Shown: positions 24,201-32,997, counted from the stretch's first letter. The stretch is DNA of 50,074 bases from Phycisphaerae bacterium (GCA_016782835.1 JADHXS010000003.1:1-50074), one strand, 5' to 3'. The notes: generated from the letters alone by a model not told the origin. Translations and numbers: made by a program.

Positions 24201-26747
24201 CTGCTGCATCGAACCGACTTCCGATCCGGGAAGCCGACTAATATGGTACATAATCGGTCCCTGGCTGCTTAACACCAGGAATGTAGCAACCGGCCAGATC
24301 ATGTTTTGATAATTGCTGGTAGGAGATTCTTCATCATGGCTGTTAAACAGGGAAAGCGTTTGGCCTCCATGTGTGTGATAAATTTTGTTTAAATAAAGCA
24401 GATTGTCATTGAGCCCCAATGCGTCATGAACACTCTGGCCGCTTCGAATGTTTTCAAGATTCTTAATCAGGGAATTGTAGGGGATATTACCAGACTTAAT
24501 CATGCGTGTTTCGTTTCCGTGCCACTGTTCAGAATAAACAACAACTGCTTTGGGAACTGCTTTCTGGATTTTATAGCACAGGTAGAGCAGGGGAATATTA
24601 GGCTCATCAGTTCCTCGCAAATCAATCGGTTCAAAGCCACCGGTGGTAACTTCTCCCATCAATCGGGTATTTCCACGAAGTGTTGCATCAATCGGAAAAA
24701 CGGCATCAAAGCCGTGCCCAACATCAATTCGCAGCCCGAAACCCATGCCTGCCAGTTCAGTGGCGATACCGGCCAATGTTTCCACATTTTCAAAATTGCG
24801 CATGTTGACCATAAAACTGTCGAGCCATTCGCTCCATTCCCCATCCCAGCCGGCCCGGCGGGTAAGTTTCCCGTCTTTGTTGACGATATAAACCGGCATG
24901 TGATAAGCGTAGGAGGTGTTGGCCCGCGAAAAATGGGAAAGAACGCACAGGAGGATTTTCATGCCCAGTGCATCGGCTTTTTCACGTAACCGCAAAAGCG
25001 CTTCAAGTCCGCCTAAATCACGTCGAACCGTTTTCCCGTCCCATACGGAAAAAACAGAGGGGTCCGGTCCCGCTTCCCCGGCCCACCCAAGTTCCAAAGC
25101 CCCCAGGGGGTAAATTCGGGTATAGCCTTCCTCGCGAATACCTTCGAGTTGTTCAGCGATTTCATCAAATGTGCCGTAAACAAACATGCCGTTCTCATCC
25201 TTCACCGGCTCAAATGATTCATCGAGTTTCAAGTTAAATGTATCGGCATAGAAACTCAATACGCGCTGTCCGCGTTCATCGGCGACATATTTTAACAGAC
25301 CCTGCGAGTTATCGTCCAGTTCTTCCGATTGCCAGGTTTTCCCTTCATTGAACGAGACCTGTACGGAGTAGTGTATCCACCCGTTCCGGACCGGAAAAGC
25401 AGCGGCAAATGTCACAAATCCGCCGGGAGCAATGATTCCACCTTGTGTCATCATCAGCGGCTTTTTGCGTCGTCCATTAACCGACCACAGAACGCGAGCC
25501 TTAAATTTATCTTTTCGAAGGTTTCGGGGTTTTTGAGTTGTGATTCTAATAGAGGCGGGTTTGGGCCGAAAAACGGAACGATTGATGCGGCTCGGCGGAA
25601 ATGTAAAAGGTCTTTCCGTGAGTACGTCTTCCAGAATGGCACTGACTTCCAGAGCAATGGAACGGCACATTCCCTTGTCGGGATTATTCCAGTAATAAAG
25701 TGCTGAATACAACAACCGAAACGATTGTCGGAGATTTTCTTTTCTGCGAATTTTTTTGACCAGTTGTCCGATGGCGGTTTTGACTTTGTGCAAATCGTCG
25801 GAAAGAAGCATCTCTTCCGATGTAAATAGGGATGAATCCTTTGCATAGGTTTGCAGTTTTGTGACCCAATCGTTAATCCAGTGCCCGTGGTCATGAAAGA
25901 TGTCTGTTCGGATATTCTGATGGGTAACCGACCGGCAGGCAGCCTGGCTCGTCATGGCATCGATCTGATGGCGATCACACAAACGAATGACTTTTACCAG
26001 GTTGTCCTGCAGTTTATAGACCAGCACGACGCAGTCATTATCCGTAAAAAGCCATTTGAAGTTTGTCAATATCTTGACGGTTTTAAAGTCTTTGATTTGA
26101 AATTCTTTTCGGATGGTATCCGCAAAGTCCGCCAATATATTCCTGATTTTGGGCCGAATTTGTGATTTCGTCCCCCGCATTGCTTCGACAATCGTTTTGG
26201 CCGCAGTTGTGTGGCCGAGAGCCGTCCAGAAACGGTCCAGGAGAAGAAGGATGTTAACCTGTTGAAGCGAATTGAGCCAGTCGGGTTCATTAAATTCAGA
26301 AGGATGAGCCTCCATCTCATGGATAGTTGATTTGAGAATTTTTTTATGAGCTTGATAAAACTGCAGACTATGCAGACGAACCTGTGTGATGTGCAGTTCA
26401 GGATTGCATAAATGATAAAAAACACGTTCAAGTGCTCCGACAAGCAGTCGATGGCGGTGAATTGAACATCGTTTTTCGACGTTCAGCAGGGCGGCATTCA
26501 GAATGATATCATGAGGCAGCAGCAAAGCTGTCCCTGTCATATCATCGGTGATTCGTATTTGAATATGTCTTTTTATCAGAGATTTGTGAAAAGCGGGAAA
26601 ATACTCCTTAATCGCCGCAAAGCTATGAATTAGGGCCGTTTCAAAAATAATTTTCTGGCTTTTGTCAAGGTTCTGAAGCAGTGTTTCAGGTGTGGTATAG
26701 TGAATCGTACCCAAGGCATCATACTGGAACACGATTATTGTGTTCAT
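21234..26747 (-). CDS. GH13-like / GT5 glycogen-synthase-like fusion protein (1837 aa)
   Basis: Four parts can be seen (numbering from the 26753 ORF start). Residues 1-430 are helical and unassigned. Residues 435-510 look like an Ig-like carbohydrate domain. Residues 515-1060 form a GH13-like barrel with nucleophile D677 ('GLRIDVGHGF'), acid/base E742 ('VVYSEQWHG') and D807 ('FNSHDEES'); the usual region I Asp and Asn are replaced ('CVLSHFS'). Residues 1150-1720 are GT5-like: 'SGAAGGVGIYTTD' stands for the KTGGL loop, and 'GEPCGISQQEAHAGGTPVVA' holds the conserved Glu 1621. The last 110 residues look like helical repeats. It probably makes or remodels an alpha-glucan. ATG 26747 (AGGA upstream) is preferred over the TTG at 26753. 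No signal peptide or membrane helix is seen. The order resembles fungal alpha-1,3-glucan synthase. Confidence 0.78.
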   Translation of the reverse strand: MNTIIVFQYDALGTIHYTTPETLLQNLDKSQKIIFETALIHSFAAIKEYFPAFHKSLIKRHIQIRITDDMTGTALLLPHDIILNAALLNVEKRCSIHRHRLLVGALERVFYHLCNPELHITQVRLHSLQFYQAHKKILKSTIHEMEAHPSEFNEPDWLNSLQQVNILLLLDRFWTALGHTTAAKTIVEAMRGTKSQIRPKIRNILADFADTIRKEFQIKDFKTVKILTNFKWLFTDNDCVVLVYKLQDNLVKVIRLCDRHQIDAMTSQAACRSVTHQNIRTDIFHDHGHWINDWVTKLQTYAKDSSLFTSEEMLLSDDLHKVKTAIGQLVKKIRRKENLRQSFRLLYSALYYWNNPDKGMCRSIALEVSAILEDVLTERPFTFPPSRINRSVFRPKPASIRITTQKPRNLRKDKFKARVLWSVNGRRKKPLMMTQGGIIAPGGFVTFAAAFPVRNGWIHYSVQVSFNEGKTWQSEELDDNSQGLLKYVADERGQRVLSFYADTFNLKLDESFEPVKDENGMFVYGTFDEIAEQLEGIREEGYTRIYPLGALELGWAGEAGPDPSVFSVWDGKTVRRDLGGLEALLRLREKADALGMKILLCVLSHFSRANTSYAYHMPVYIVNKDGKLTRRAGWDGEWSEWLDSFMVNMRNFENVETLAGIATELAGMGFGLRIDVGHGFDAVFPIDATLRGNTRLMGEVTTGGFEPIDLRGTDEPNIPLLYLCYKIQKAVPKAVVVYSEQWHGNETRMIKSGNIPYNSLIKNLENIRSGQSVHDALGLNDNLLYLNKIYHTHGGQTLSLFNSHDEESPTSNYQNMIWPVATFLVLSSQGPIMYHISRLPGSEVGSMQQRFDDAYTECWKHWVNNRFSHPWDKENRTRWQILADYPILYGFAKYLRALYRFVDENPAFTRGMIVPIPTQNTRIAAFLRIYKERLHLCIFNFPNSYIEGQQAVARKFNFLIGGSNTELPMNDIQPNRIYEVIERYNNAEGRTRRAKKEFWSGNELIHLGFGGVLAPVSSHVFEFIDKGNSSNHEQMLLDSFRRYPLYGKQDRVHYSYVAQVFFKIIDNTKEDFEAFAELFECLAKWIDKKHKSGLSCLSMLLAEISEDHLIRRHRITNFLMRIAVNEKKHFENSVCQSAVDILHGMNLGTIALVSPESLYSGAAGGVGIYTTDIADVLSELGFHVVVVTPLYESHREKIIKNFAPRYDGHCFTVQFPEFDDRTQSIRRNTIPDVINILRSNLLRFKHGKSARVEVLYLENGKYLDTPYGGLTGEDKIRRARILSQGALEALRAYNYYPSIIQTNEWPTWLVSAYLKRRTEYSTDPHFFNTRVGSMMHNPHPSYSIVMDEANMFKRYYYCMILGMDAVANADICINPDSYSGYEIDLTYLMLKTSDYIGTVSKAMRHRMLDEPGVFRHGVLYQQLHAEERFFSRRNGFNMAARQRFWFRSKKSILETYDPAARKRLFSKYTHAKKLAKRGLQSDPNTQLAFDDKKTKHVIFSMLHRICKQKGFELLVDWKVYEDEGGRRWVTYEPWKMMGPTVLEYFLSTDQRIQYVIAGRVEDSFDGRRFDMHFRRIASLPQFRGRFAYYPEGSLSPSLYRNLYVGSQFFIMPSGGEVGEPCGISQQEAHAGGTPVVAHHQDGLQRTVSDRDFGDKEFPSNGIKFSGFTGQSLLDALLDAVSIYYDNRRLKYFDKKGRPKKLRYRDLSYNAFNTDHRWLRLLHEYIQTYSMMAGIAFPDHIAAMRLIVSMADAPEAELANMILREGLTVPEAVNCLLDALSCPISSVRKAVENVLLRLYPILQNDILTAIDKHLSLSGADEAEKKMLHRLLEKITRLR

Positions 26748-26823
26748 TGGCAATTCCTGAGATTGAAGTCAGTCATTGGTTGCTGAAAAACCACAGCAAA
26801 GCAGAAGCTTTTATTTTTTTATT

Positions 26824-26851
26824 ATTATATCTTAATGATTTCTCCTTTCAA
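26824..26851 (-). promoter_or_regulatory. Promoter of the GH13-GT5 gene
   Basis: On the minus strand TTGAAA (26851-26846) and TATAAT (26829-26824) are 16 bases apart, about 75 bases before the ATG. A TTGACT lies just upstream but with a 21-base spacer. Confidence 0.55.
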
Positions 26852-26922
26852 GTCAAGCGATTAAAAAGAAAATACTTTTACGAACCAATGACGAAGTAAT
26901 TGTTGCAGATAGATGAAAAAGG

Positions 26923-27309
26923 TTATTGCAATGTTAAAAAGACATTCTGCAGTTTATAGTCAACAGAAAAACGGCTGTCTTCGGCATGACCGATAATCAG
27001 GAGCATTTCCCCATTGGTCATATCTTGAACACGTTCAATCCGGCAATTGATGTGTCTGATACCATCTTCGATTGTAAGAATAATGGGGTCTTCCGGAACA
27101 AGGAGCTGAACTTTCTCGCGATTTTGCTGTGCCCACGCTTGACCGCTCAGACAGGCATTTTGTGCCTGCGCCTGAAGTTCTCCTCTGCGAGTTCGGATGA
27201 TGAGCAAATTACTGTTGGTCATGATGATGGCCAGAACCATCCCGATCAGTGGGATCATGGCTATAACGAGCAATAAGATGAATCCGTTTTTTCGTATCGT
27301 GTTTTGCAT
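26923..27309 (-). CDS. Pilin-like membrane protein (PilX/GspK-like N-terminus)
   Basis: The N-terminus 'RKNGFILLLVIAMIPLIGM' has the G|F junction and long hydrophobic helix of type IV pilin-like proteins, but lacks Glu at position +5, a feature shared with GspK and PilX-type proteins. The remaining ~90 residues are a small beta-rich domain with two Cys residues. It is the last gene of the minus-strand secretion/pilus operon, 32 bases after the large prepilin. GspK sits at the tip of the pseudopilus without needing Glu5; this protein is much shorter than GspK (about 330), so the role as tip component is only an inference. Confidence 0.65.
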   Translation of the reverse strand: MQNTIRKNGFILLLVIAMIPLIGMVLAIIMTNSNLLIIRTRRGELQAQAQNACLSGQAWAQQNREKVQLLVPEDPIILTIEDGIRHINCRIERVQDMTNGEMLLIIGHAEDSRFSVDYKLQNVFLTLQ

Positions 27310-27341
27310 CGATTTAAGCTCTTTAATCTGATTGATTAATA

Positions 27342-28151
27342 TTAGTCCGGCTCTTTAAATTGACTCATCCATTCCGGCCACTCCGGGAGCGGGGCACGGG
27401 TATCAAATGTCCGGTGCCATTTCAGCCGCCACAAACTTTTCGGGCTAAGCGTCTCAATACTGCCGTCAAGAAACAGAACATTCAGTTTTTTTCGATGCCG
27501 GTCCGTGCAAAACCGGCGCATGTTATTGTTCGTCTGCGTTGTCCAGTCGTTATCAGAAAGAGAGTCGTTATTCTCCGACGGTAGGTCGTCATCTTCCGGC
27601 AGGCCAGTAAACCAAAGTGCATCTGCCATGAGGGGTATCCGGCTCCGGTTACTGCCGGGATACATTGTCCGCCAGTTATTGCGTGTGTCGTGACCTGCAT
27701 TTTCGAGGATTTCTTTCGGCGGGTTGCACACCCAGCCGTTCAGACCATAGCTGCCGGAAAAGACATCATCGGGATTCTCTCCCCAGGCAGAACGGGAAAA
27801 AGAACGCCCGCCGTTGCGTGCACGAGTAGCGGATGGACAGAATTTCAGCTTTCCGTCCTCATAATATGGCTGCATGGCATACGGCCACATGTCGAAATCG
27901 CTGTTCTGCAGAATAGCACCGTTTGCGTCGGTATAGTTGTAATACCCGGCGAAAAAAAAGTCATCGTTGTCTTCGGCGTATAGCGCAAACAACATGCCCC
28001 ATTGTGTCAGGTTTGTCATGCAGACCGTTTTACGAGCCTGATCTTTAGTCGCCGACAAAGCAGGCAAAATGATTGACATGAGTAAGGCAATGATTGCAAT
28101 AACCACCAGCAATTCAATTAATGTAAAAGCACTGTTTTTATTTGTTTTCAT
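27342..28151 (-). CDS. Type II secretion / pilin-like prepilin with His..DG tail
   Basis: The prepilin segment '[20 protein letters not shown]' starts at residue 9, with Ala rather than Gly before the mature Phe. The C-terminal motif '[20 protein letters not shown]' is the His...DG signature of the large planctomycete/verrucomicrobial prepilin families. The middle, from residue 60 to 220, is rich in Asp, Asn and Tyr, as expected for a surface domain. It is 269 residues long and probably the main pilin-like subunit of this operon. Its start overlaps the previous gene's stop by four bases. It is likely processed by a prepilin peptidase encoded elsewhere. Confidence 0.85.
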   Translation of the reverse strand: MKTNKNSAFTLIELLVVIAIIALLMSIILPALSATKDQARKTVCMTNLTQWGMLFALYAEDNDDFFFAGYYNYTDANGAILQNSDFDMWPYAMQPYYEDGKLKFCPSATRARNGGRSFSRSAWGENPDDVFSGSYGLNGWVCNPPKEILENAGHDTRNNWRTMYPGSNRSRIPLMADALWFTGLPEDDDLPSENNDSLSDNDWTTQTNNNMRRFCTDRHRKKLNVLFLDGSIETLSPKSLWRLKWHRTFDTRAPLPEWPEWMSQFKEPD

Positions 28152-28645
28152 GGCTTTAGACTCCCTGTTTTTGAAAAATAAACAGATGATTGCTCAAATT
28201 TTTTCCGGGTTTTATTCAGGACGATTCGCTCCGTCCATGTTGTAATTTCAACGGCGTAAGGCATATTATCATTTTCCCATACTTGCCAGTTGATCTTAAC
28301 ATGCGGCAGATCCCAACTGTTCTCTGAGGTGTCGATTTGCCGCAAAACCTGACTATCGGACAATGAATAGCTGACAAGCTTTTCCGACTGCTGGAGATAC
28401 AACAGCTTACTGCTGATACGCGGGTCGATATCGATAATTTTTATTTGGGTTGATTGTTCAACATCGTTTTTTAATTGTCTTAGCATGTCCTGTGTCTGTA
28501 TCCATGTTTGAAAGTCCCGGTTGGCGCGAGGAATATCAGCGATAAGCATTTTCATCGGCTTGGTAGCCAAGGTCATCAATACAACGAGTGCCGCAATGAC
28601 TGCCAGTATTTCCATTAAGGTATAAGCCGAACGTATGTGTTTCAT
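28148..28645 (-). CDS. Minor pseudopilin (GspJ-like)
   Basis: The N-terminal segment '[20 protein letters not shown]' is a prepilin helix with Glu at +5 and, again, Ala before the cleavage point. The rest (about 135 residues) has the layout of GspJ/GspI minor pseudopilins: a helix with '[17 protein letters not shown]' and then beta strands ending in '[10 protein letters not shown]'. It overlaps both neighbours by four bases, so it is translationally coupled within the operon. The exact class (H, I or J) cannot be decided by eye. Confidence 0.75.
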   Translation of the reverse strand: MKHIRSAYTLMEILAVIAALVVLMTLATKPMKMLIADIPRANRDFQTWIQTQDMLRQLKNDVEQSTQIKIIDIDPRISSKLLYLQQSEKLVSYSLSDSQVLRQIDTSENSWDLPHVKINWQVWENDNMPYAVEITTWTERIVLNKTRKKFEQSSVYFSKTGSLKP

Positions 28646-29046
28646 ATTTGTAATTCCTTATCTGCCGGGATATAGCGAGTCAGCGAAGTCTTGACGGTTT
28701 TTCCGTGGGATTTTGCTGACAGGTGCAATTCAACTTTCCGAAGTCCCTGCCACAGGTTTTCGCCTTTGCTGATTTCCACGGTACATTTCACCTTTGGCCA
28801 GAGCCGTTTGAATGTTGCCTTTTCAATTGGCTTTCCGGTTACGGCAATGGCGTCCATTTGGGCCTGCCCTGCGGCAATCATTGTATGCCGTGCCCAGCGG
28901 TGGTCATTAACTTTTTTGAATGAATTTCCCACCGCAGCAAGTACACTGAAAAGAGCGGCCATGATGCCGACGGCAACGATCATTTCAATACTCAACGACC
29001 CGGCTTGCTTTTTGCGGCTTATTTTGATTTTTTTCGGGGTTATCAT
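28642..29046 (-). CDS. Minor pseudopilin (GspI-like)
   Basis: The N-terminus has a long basic leader of 16 residues and then 'GSLSIEMIVAVGIMAALFSV', a prepilin-like helix with Gly before the cleavage point and Glu at +5, but Ser instead of Phe at +1. The remaining residues are basic and beta-rich. It is coupled by four-base overlaps to the GspF-like gene upstream and the GspJ-like gene downstream. The identity as GspI rests on length (134) and position only. Confidence 0.7.
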   Translation of the reverse strand: MITPKKIKISRKKQAGSLSIEMIVAVGIMAALFSVLAAVGNSFKKVNDHRWARHTMIAAGQAQMDAIAVTGKPIEKATFKRLWPKVKCTVEISKGENLWQGLRKVELHLSAKSHGKTVKTSLTRYIPADKELQI

Positions 29047-30506
29047 AACATGACCTCGATCATTTTAACCATTGGTAAAAACATGGCACTAACCACAAAG
29101 CCGACACAAACCCCCAATCCAATCACCATCAGCGGGCAAGCTACGGCATTTAACAGATTCAGGCGATAATTGTAGCGGCTGCGGTAAATCTCTTCGAGAC
29201 TTTCCAGAATCAGCGGCGCATTACCTTTGTTAACGGAGTCATCCATCGCCCAGGCGAGCGTTCTGCCGATACCGGTTTTCGATGCGGAGAGTGAAATATT
29301 TTCACCCTGTTCGATTCGCGCAAGCCATTTGCCCATGCGTTTTCGGTAACAGTGATTCACGTCAAGGGCCAATGCGTTTCGAATCGTCGTATTGACCGGA
29401 TAGCCTGCCTTCAGTCCGACCTTGAGAATCTCGGTCAGTTGCAGTTGGGCGTAATTTTCTTCGAACCAGTGCAGCATTGGAATATGCCATTTCAGAAAAT
29501 CACCGATGCGGGATGACAAAAGCGGTTGCTCGGGATTTCGTCTGCGAAATCGAATGAACATGAGATGCAGCATAATCCACATGAACGGTATAAATATCAA
29601 AAAGATGTTAAGACCGTGACGGCCTTTAAGCCAGTTTGCTATATCCAGAAGTACTTGGGTCATCCATGGCAGCTCCGCTTGGCCGTCAGTCATGTCGGAG
29701 AGAACTTCCGCAAATGTCGGAACAATAAAGTACATCAGCCCCATCATAATGGTAAATGTAATAATGCCAATTATCACGGGATATGAGAGATGAACCGGGC
29801 GGACTTTTTTATAGTCATTGATTTTTTCGGCAATATCCGCCTGGATTGTTTCAATCGCATTTGGAAGTTGATTCATTTTTTCAGCAGCAGTAACAGAAGC
29901 AAGCAATTCCGGTGGACATTTCCGATAGCCCCGGCGAAGTGATTCTGAAAGACAATAACCCTGCGTAAGCCAATGAGCAATATCGTTCAGGATTTTCGCT
30001 TCTTTGCGTTTTTGGCCGTAGGCGGCCGTCGTAAGGGCCATTGGCAGCGGCAATGACTGACGCATACTCATACCAATCGTCGAAAGGATCTCCATCGCCA
30101 GCGAATATTTATGTGTCTGTTTGTAACGAACAACCCCAACAACAAACAATACGAATAAAAGGGGGCCAAAATATTGAAAAACAAGCGTCAGGATTGTCAG
30201 GATAATGAGATATTGAAAAATCATGGATACGATGGTTGCAAACGCTTTATACCAGGGGGTTTCAAGCGGACTGGAGGATGGTGCCCATCGCACAATGCAG
30301 ATGGTTACCGGAAACAATAAAAACGGAAAGAGAAAAAAGAACAGCAGTTCTTCAAATATCTCCTCTCCCAAAGTAATAAACGCAATGAGTATCAATCCTG
30401 CAATCACAAACGGCATAAGAACAAGGCCCCATCCGGGATTTTTCCAGACAAACAGACCAAAACCGACGAAAACAATAATCGAAATGATAAGCGTTAGCCA
30501 GTCCAT
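29043..30506 (-). CDS. GspF/PilC-type inner membrane protein, N-terminally divergent copy
   Basis: The C-terminal part carries a GspF platform core ('IVPTFAEVLSDMTDGQAELP' and 'MFLPMVKMIEVML') closely matching that of the next gene upstream. The first ~150 residues differ: instead of the soluble GspF N-terminus there are about four membrane helices ('MDWLTLIISIIVFVGFGLFV' first). The 487 residues exceed the usual ~400. The pair looks like a tandem duplication in which one copy gained a new N-terminus. The start ATG overlaps the upstream stop codon by one base (TAATG). Confidence 0.85.
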   Translation of the reverse strand: MDWLTLIISIIVFVGFGLFVWKNPGWGLVLMPFVIAGLILIAFITLGEEIFEELLFFFLFPFLLFPVTICIVRWAPSSSPLETPWYKAFATIVSMIFQYLIILTILTLVFQYFGPLLFVLFVVGVVRYKQTHKYSLAMEILSTIGMSMRQSLPLPMALTTAAYGQKRKEAKILNDIAHWLTQGYCLSESLRRGYRKCPPELLASVTAAEKMNQLPNAIETIQADIAEKINDYKKVRPVHLSYPVIIGIITFTIMMGLMYFIVPTFAEVLSDMTDGQAELPWMTQVLLDIANWLKGRHGLNIFLIFIPFMWIMLHLMFIRFRRRNPEQPLLSSRIGDFLKWHIPMLHWFEENYAQLQLTEILKVGLKAGYPVNTTIRNALALDVNHCYRKRMGKWLARIEQGENISLSASKTGIGRTLAWAMDDSVNKGNAPLILESLEEIYRSRYNYRLNLLNAVACPLMVIGLGVCVGFVVSAMFLPMVKMIEVML

Positions 30507-31705
30507 TACATCATCACCTCAACCATTTTAACCATTGGCAAAAACATTGACAGAATGATCAGACCGATGACGCCGCCAATCGTAATCAGCATCGTCGGCA
30601 GGAGAATGGCCTGCAATTGCGACTGAAGTGAATAGGTCTTGCTGGCATACATTTGTCCCAGTCCCTCGAGATTATTTTTCAGTTCATTACGCTGTGAACC
30701 GAGTTGGATTGAATACAAAAACAGACGGGGAATCACCGAGCAACCCATCCCCGCTTCCATAATATTAAAACCTTCTCGCAGTTGTCCGGCCAGAATCGAA
30801 CAGTCTCGTTTGAGCAACTCACTGCTGGAGGACTGTCCGGACAGTTCCACGGCCGCATCCATCGTGCAGCCGGCATTGATCAACACGGCCATTGCCTCAG
30901 CCAGTCGAGCCAGCAAGCCGTTCTTGTAAACCCGCCCAATCAGGAGCAGATGCATAAAGAATTGTTCCTTGGAACGTCTGCCCGCGGCCGTTGTTGAAAG
31001 CAACATCCAGAAAAATACGAGTGCGCCGATGATGACCAATACGACAGCCCAAAAAGTCCAGACATGTCCGGCCATATCCAATACCACCTGTGTCAGAAAG
31101 GGAAGCCCGGCTCTGCCGCTTGACATATCCGTCAAAACCTCAGCAAAAGTCGGAATGATCAGGACAAAGACCGCCGTAATTAAAACAGCGGCAAGGCAAA
31201 GAATGACGGCTGGATAGCAAAGAGCTTCGAATACAATACGTTTGGTGCGTTGTTCAACCTGCAAATGACGATTCAGATTGGCAAGCATTTCACTCAGTCG
31301 TCCCGTCTCAATCCCGGATTTAAGAATCATGCCGTACAGGGGCGGAAAGTGTTTCTGGCGTTTTTCCACGGCTTGGTCGATGGGCATGCCCTGTTCAAGG
31401 TCGTTGGCAATACCGCCTATCAGCGATTTCATTTTTGCCGAACCGGCATCTGCGGCCAGTTCCCGCAAACCTCGTTCAAGTGGAATGCCTGCCTTTGTCA
31501 GCGAAGCAAGCTGCTCATTGAACATCAAAAATTCATTGCGCCCGACCGATTTGGGAATTACCGGTGCCTTGGCCTGTTCCAATTCGGTGATGCTAAGCCC
31601 CAGTTCGTCAAGCGAGACGCGGGCCTGTTCAATGTCGGCTGCTTCAATCGTACCGGTCATCAAACGGCCTGCCTGAGTACATGATCGATATTCAAATAAT
31701 GCCAT
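30506..31705 (-). CDS. Type II secretion / type IV pilus platform protein GspF
   Basis: A standard 399-residue GspF/PilC protein. The N-terminal segment is 'MALFEYRSCTQAGRLMTGTI', followed by two T2SSF repeats: 'FNEQLASLTKAGIPLERGLR' in the first and 'AMAVLINAGCTMDAAVEL' in the second. The membrane helices lie around residues 170-195, 220-240 and 370-390. It works with the ATPase (next gene upstream, 30 bases away) to move pilin subunits. Its C-terminus 'MFLPMVKMVEVMM' is almost repeated in the following gene. Confidence 0.92.
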   Translation of the reverse strand: MALFEYRSCTQAGRLMTGTIEAADIEQARVSLDELGLSITELEQAKAPVIPKSVGRNEFLMFNEQLASLTKAGIPLERGLRELAADAGSAKMKSLIGGIANDLEQGMPIDQAVEKRQKHFPPLYGMILKSGIETGRLSEMLANLNRHLQVEQRTKRIVFEALCYPAVILCLAAVLITAVFVLIIPTFAEVLTDMSSGRAGLPFLTQVVLDMAGHVWTFWAVVLVIIGALVFFWMLLSTTAAGRRSKEQFFMHLLLIGRVYKNGLLARLAEAMAVLINAGCTMDAAVELSGQSSSSELLKRDCSILAGQLREGFNIMEAGMGCSVIPRLFLYSIQLGSQRNELKNNLEGLGQMYASKTYSLQSQLQAILLPTMLITIGGVIGLIILSMFLPMVKMVEVMM

Positions 31706-31735
31706 TGTTGAATCCCCTGAATATAACAGGTAATT

Positions 31736-32884
31736 TTATGTTCCACATACGCGCCGGACTTCGTCTTCAGTCGTAATGCCCTGATTAACCAGTCTTCTCC
31801 CATCCTGCATCAAATTCATATGCCCTCGTGATGTTAAAAGTTCTTCAAGGCTGTCCATATCGGACCGTTTGAGAATGGCCTCTCGAAGCTGACCGTCTAA
31901 TTCGACCATTTCCGCCAGCAGCACGCGTCCGTGATAGCCGGTATCATGGCATTTCTCACAGCCGACGGCCCGGTATATACCATCGCCCGTTTGTTGTTTA
32001 CAATCCTGGCATAGCCGCCGGACAAGTCGCTGGTTAAGAATCGCTGAAACGCCGGACGTAACCTGATACGGCTCAATCCCCATCTCAAGAAGCCGCAGCA
32101 AAGCCCCGCTGCAGCTTCCGCTGTGCATCGTGCTCATCAGCACGTGTCCGGTCAGTCCCGCTTCGATGGCGATGGTGGCGGTTTCAGCGTCTCGGATTTC
32201 ACCAATCATCAAAACCTGCGGATCTTGACGCAGCAAAGACCGCAGGGCGACAGGAAATGTCATCTCCCCGTGCGGTTCGATTTGAACTTGCGTAATGCCC
32301 TCAATCGCACGCTCCACGGGGTCTTCCAATGCCACAATGCTTTTACCGGGACACTGTGTAAGAATGTAACGAAGCAATGCCCCAAGGGTCGTACTTTTTC
32401 CGCTTCCGGCCGGGCCGGTCAACAACAGAATACCCTGATTTTTCCGCGAAAAGTTTTTCAGGGCCGATTCAATATAGTCATTGAACCCCAGTTTTTCCAG
32501 TTCCATCAGCCCTTCGTTTTCATAGAAGATTCTCACAACCGCACGCTGTCCGTAAATCGTGGGGAAAACCGCCAGTCGTTTGTCGGTAACTTTTCCGGCC
32601 TCCGAAAAAACCGCATCATCTTTAAGACCTTCGATCCGGCCCTCCTGCGGAATATCGTTGCGATACGTCAGCAGATTGCCCAGAACCTTCAGACGCGCAA
32701 TAACATTGTCACTAATTGCGGCAGGGAGACTTTCGACGGTTTTCAACGCTCCATCCAGACGATACCGAACCTGCAATTCAGTGCTGGTGGGCTCAAAGTG
32801 GATATCGCTGGCCCTGAATTGAATCGCTTCAAGAAGAATCTGTTCGACTAACTGAGCGACATTGGGTTGTGCGGAATGATTCAT
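31736..32884 (-). CDS. GspE/PilB-type secretion ATPase lacking N1 domain
   Basis: The ATPase that powers pseudopilus assembly. It begins directly with the N2 domain ('ASDIHFEPTSTELQVRYRLDG', 20 residues quoted at most: core 'SDIHFEP') and lacks the MshEN/N1 domain that usually contacts GspL or c-di-GMP. Walker A is 'GPAGSGKST' (157-165), and the Asp and His boxes include 'RQDPQVLMIGEIRDAETA' and 'STMHSG'. The zinc motif with two CxxC pairs ('CQDC', 'CEKC') is present. At 382 residues it is far shorter than GspE (~500). It is the first gene of the minus-strand operon that ends at 26923. Confidence 0.9.
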   Translation of the reverse strand: MNHSAQPNVAQLVEQILLEAIQFRASDIHFEPTSTELQVRYRLDGALKTVESLPAAISDNVIARLKVLGNLLTYRNDIPQEGRIEGLKDDAVFSEAGKVTDKRLAVFPTIYGQRAVVRIFYENEGLMELEKLGFNDYIESALKNFSRKNQGILLLTGPAGSGKSTTLGALLRYILTQCPGKSIVALEDPVERAIEGITQVQIEPHGEMTFPVALRSLLRQDPQVLMIGEIRDAETATIAIEAGLTGHVLMSTMHSGSCSGALLRLLEMGIEPYQVTSGVSAILNQRLVRRLCQDCKQQTGDGIYRAVGCEKCHDTGYHGRVLLAEMVELDGQLREAILKRSDMDSLEELLTSRGHMNLMQDGRRLVNQGITTEDEVRRVCGT

Positions 32885-32977
32885 AAGTCCTTATATCCTT
32901 TAAGGTTAGTTATTTTCAATAAAAACATAAGTCCCCTCACTCCAATAAGACGGTTTCTGGACAGAAGATGTTATCTT

Positions 32978-32997
32978 GGAAAAATAAAAATTTTTCC
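32978..32997. promoter_or_regulatory. Inverted repeat between secretion operon and ECF sigma gene
   Basis: GGAAAAAT-aaaa-ATTTTTCC is a perfect 8-bp inverted repeat in the 195-base divergent region between the secretion operon and the ECF sigma gene. It could be an operator or simply an AT-rich hairpin. A partial direct repeat AAGGTAaCAT/AAGGTAtCT lies about 20-40 bases further toward the sigma gene. Confidence 0.3.
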
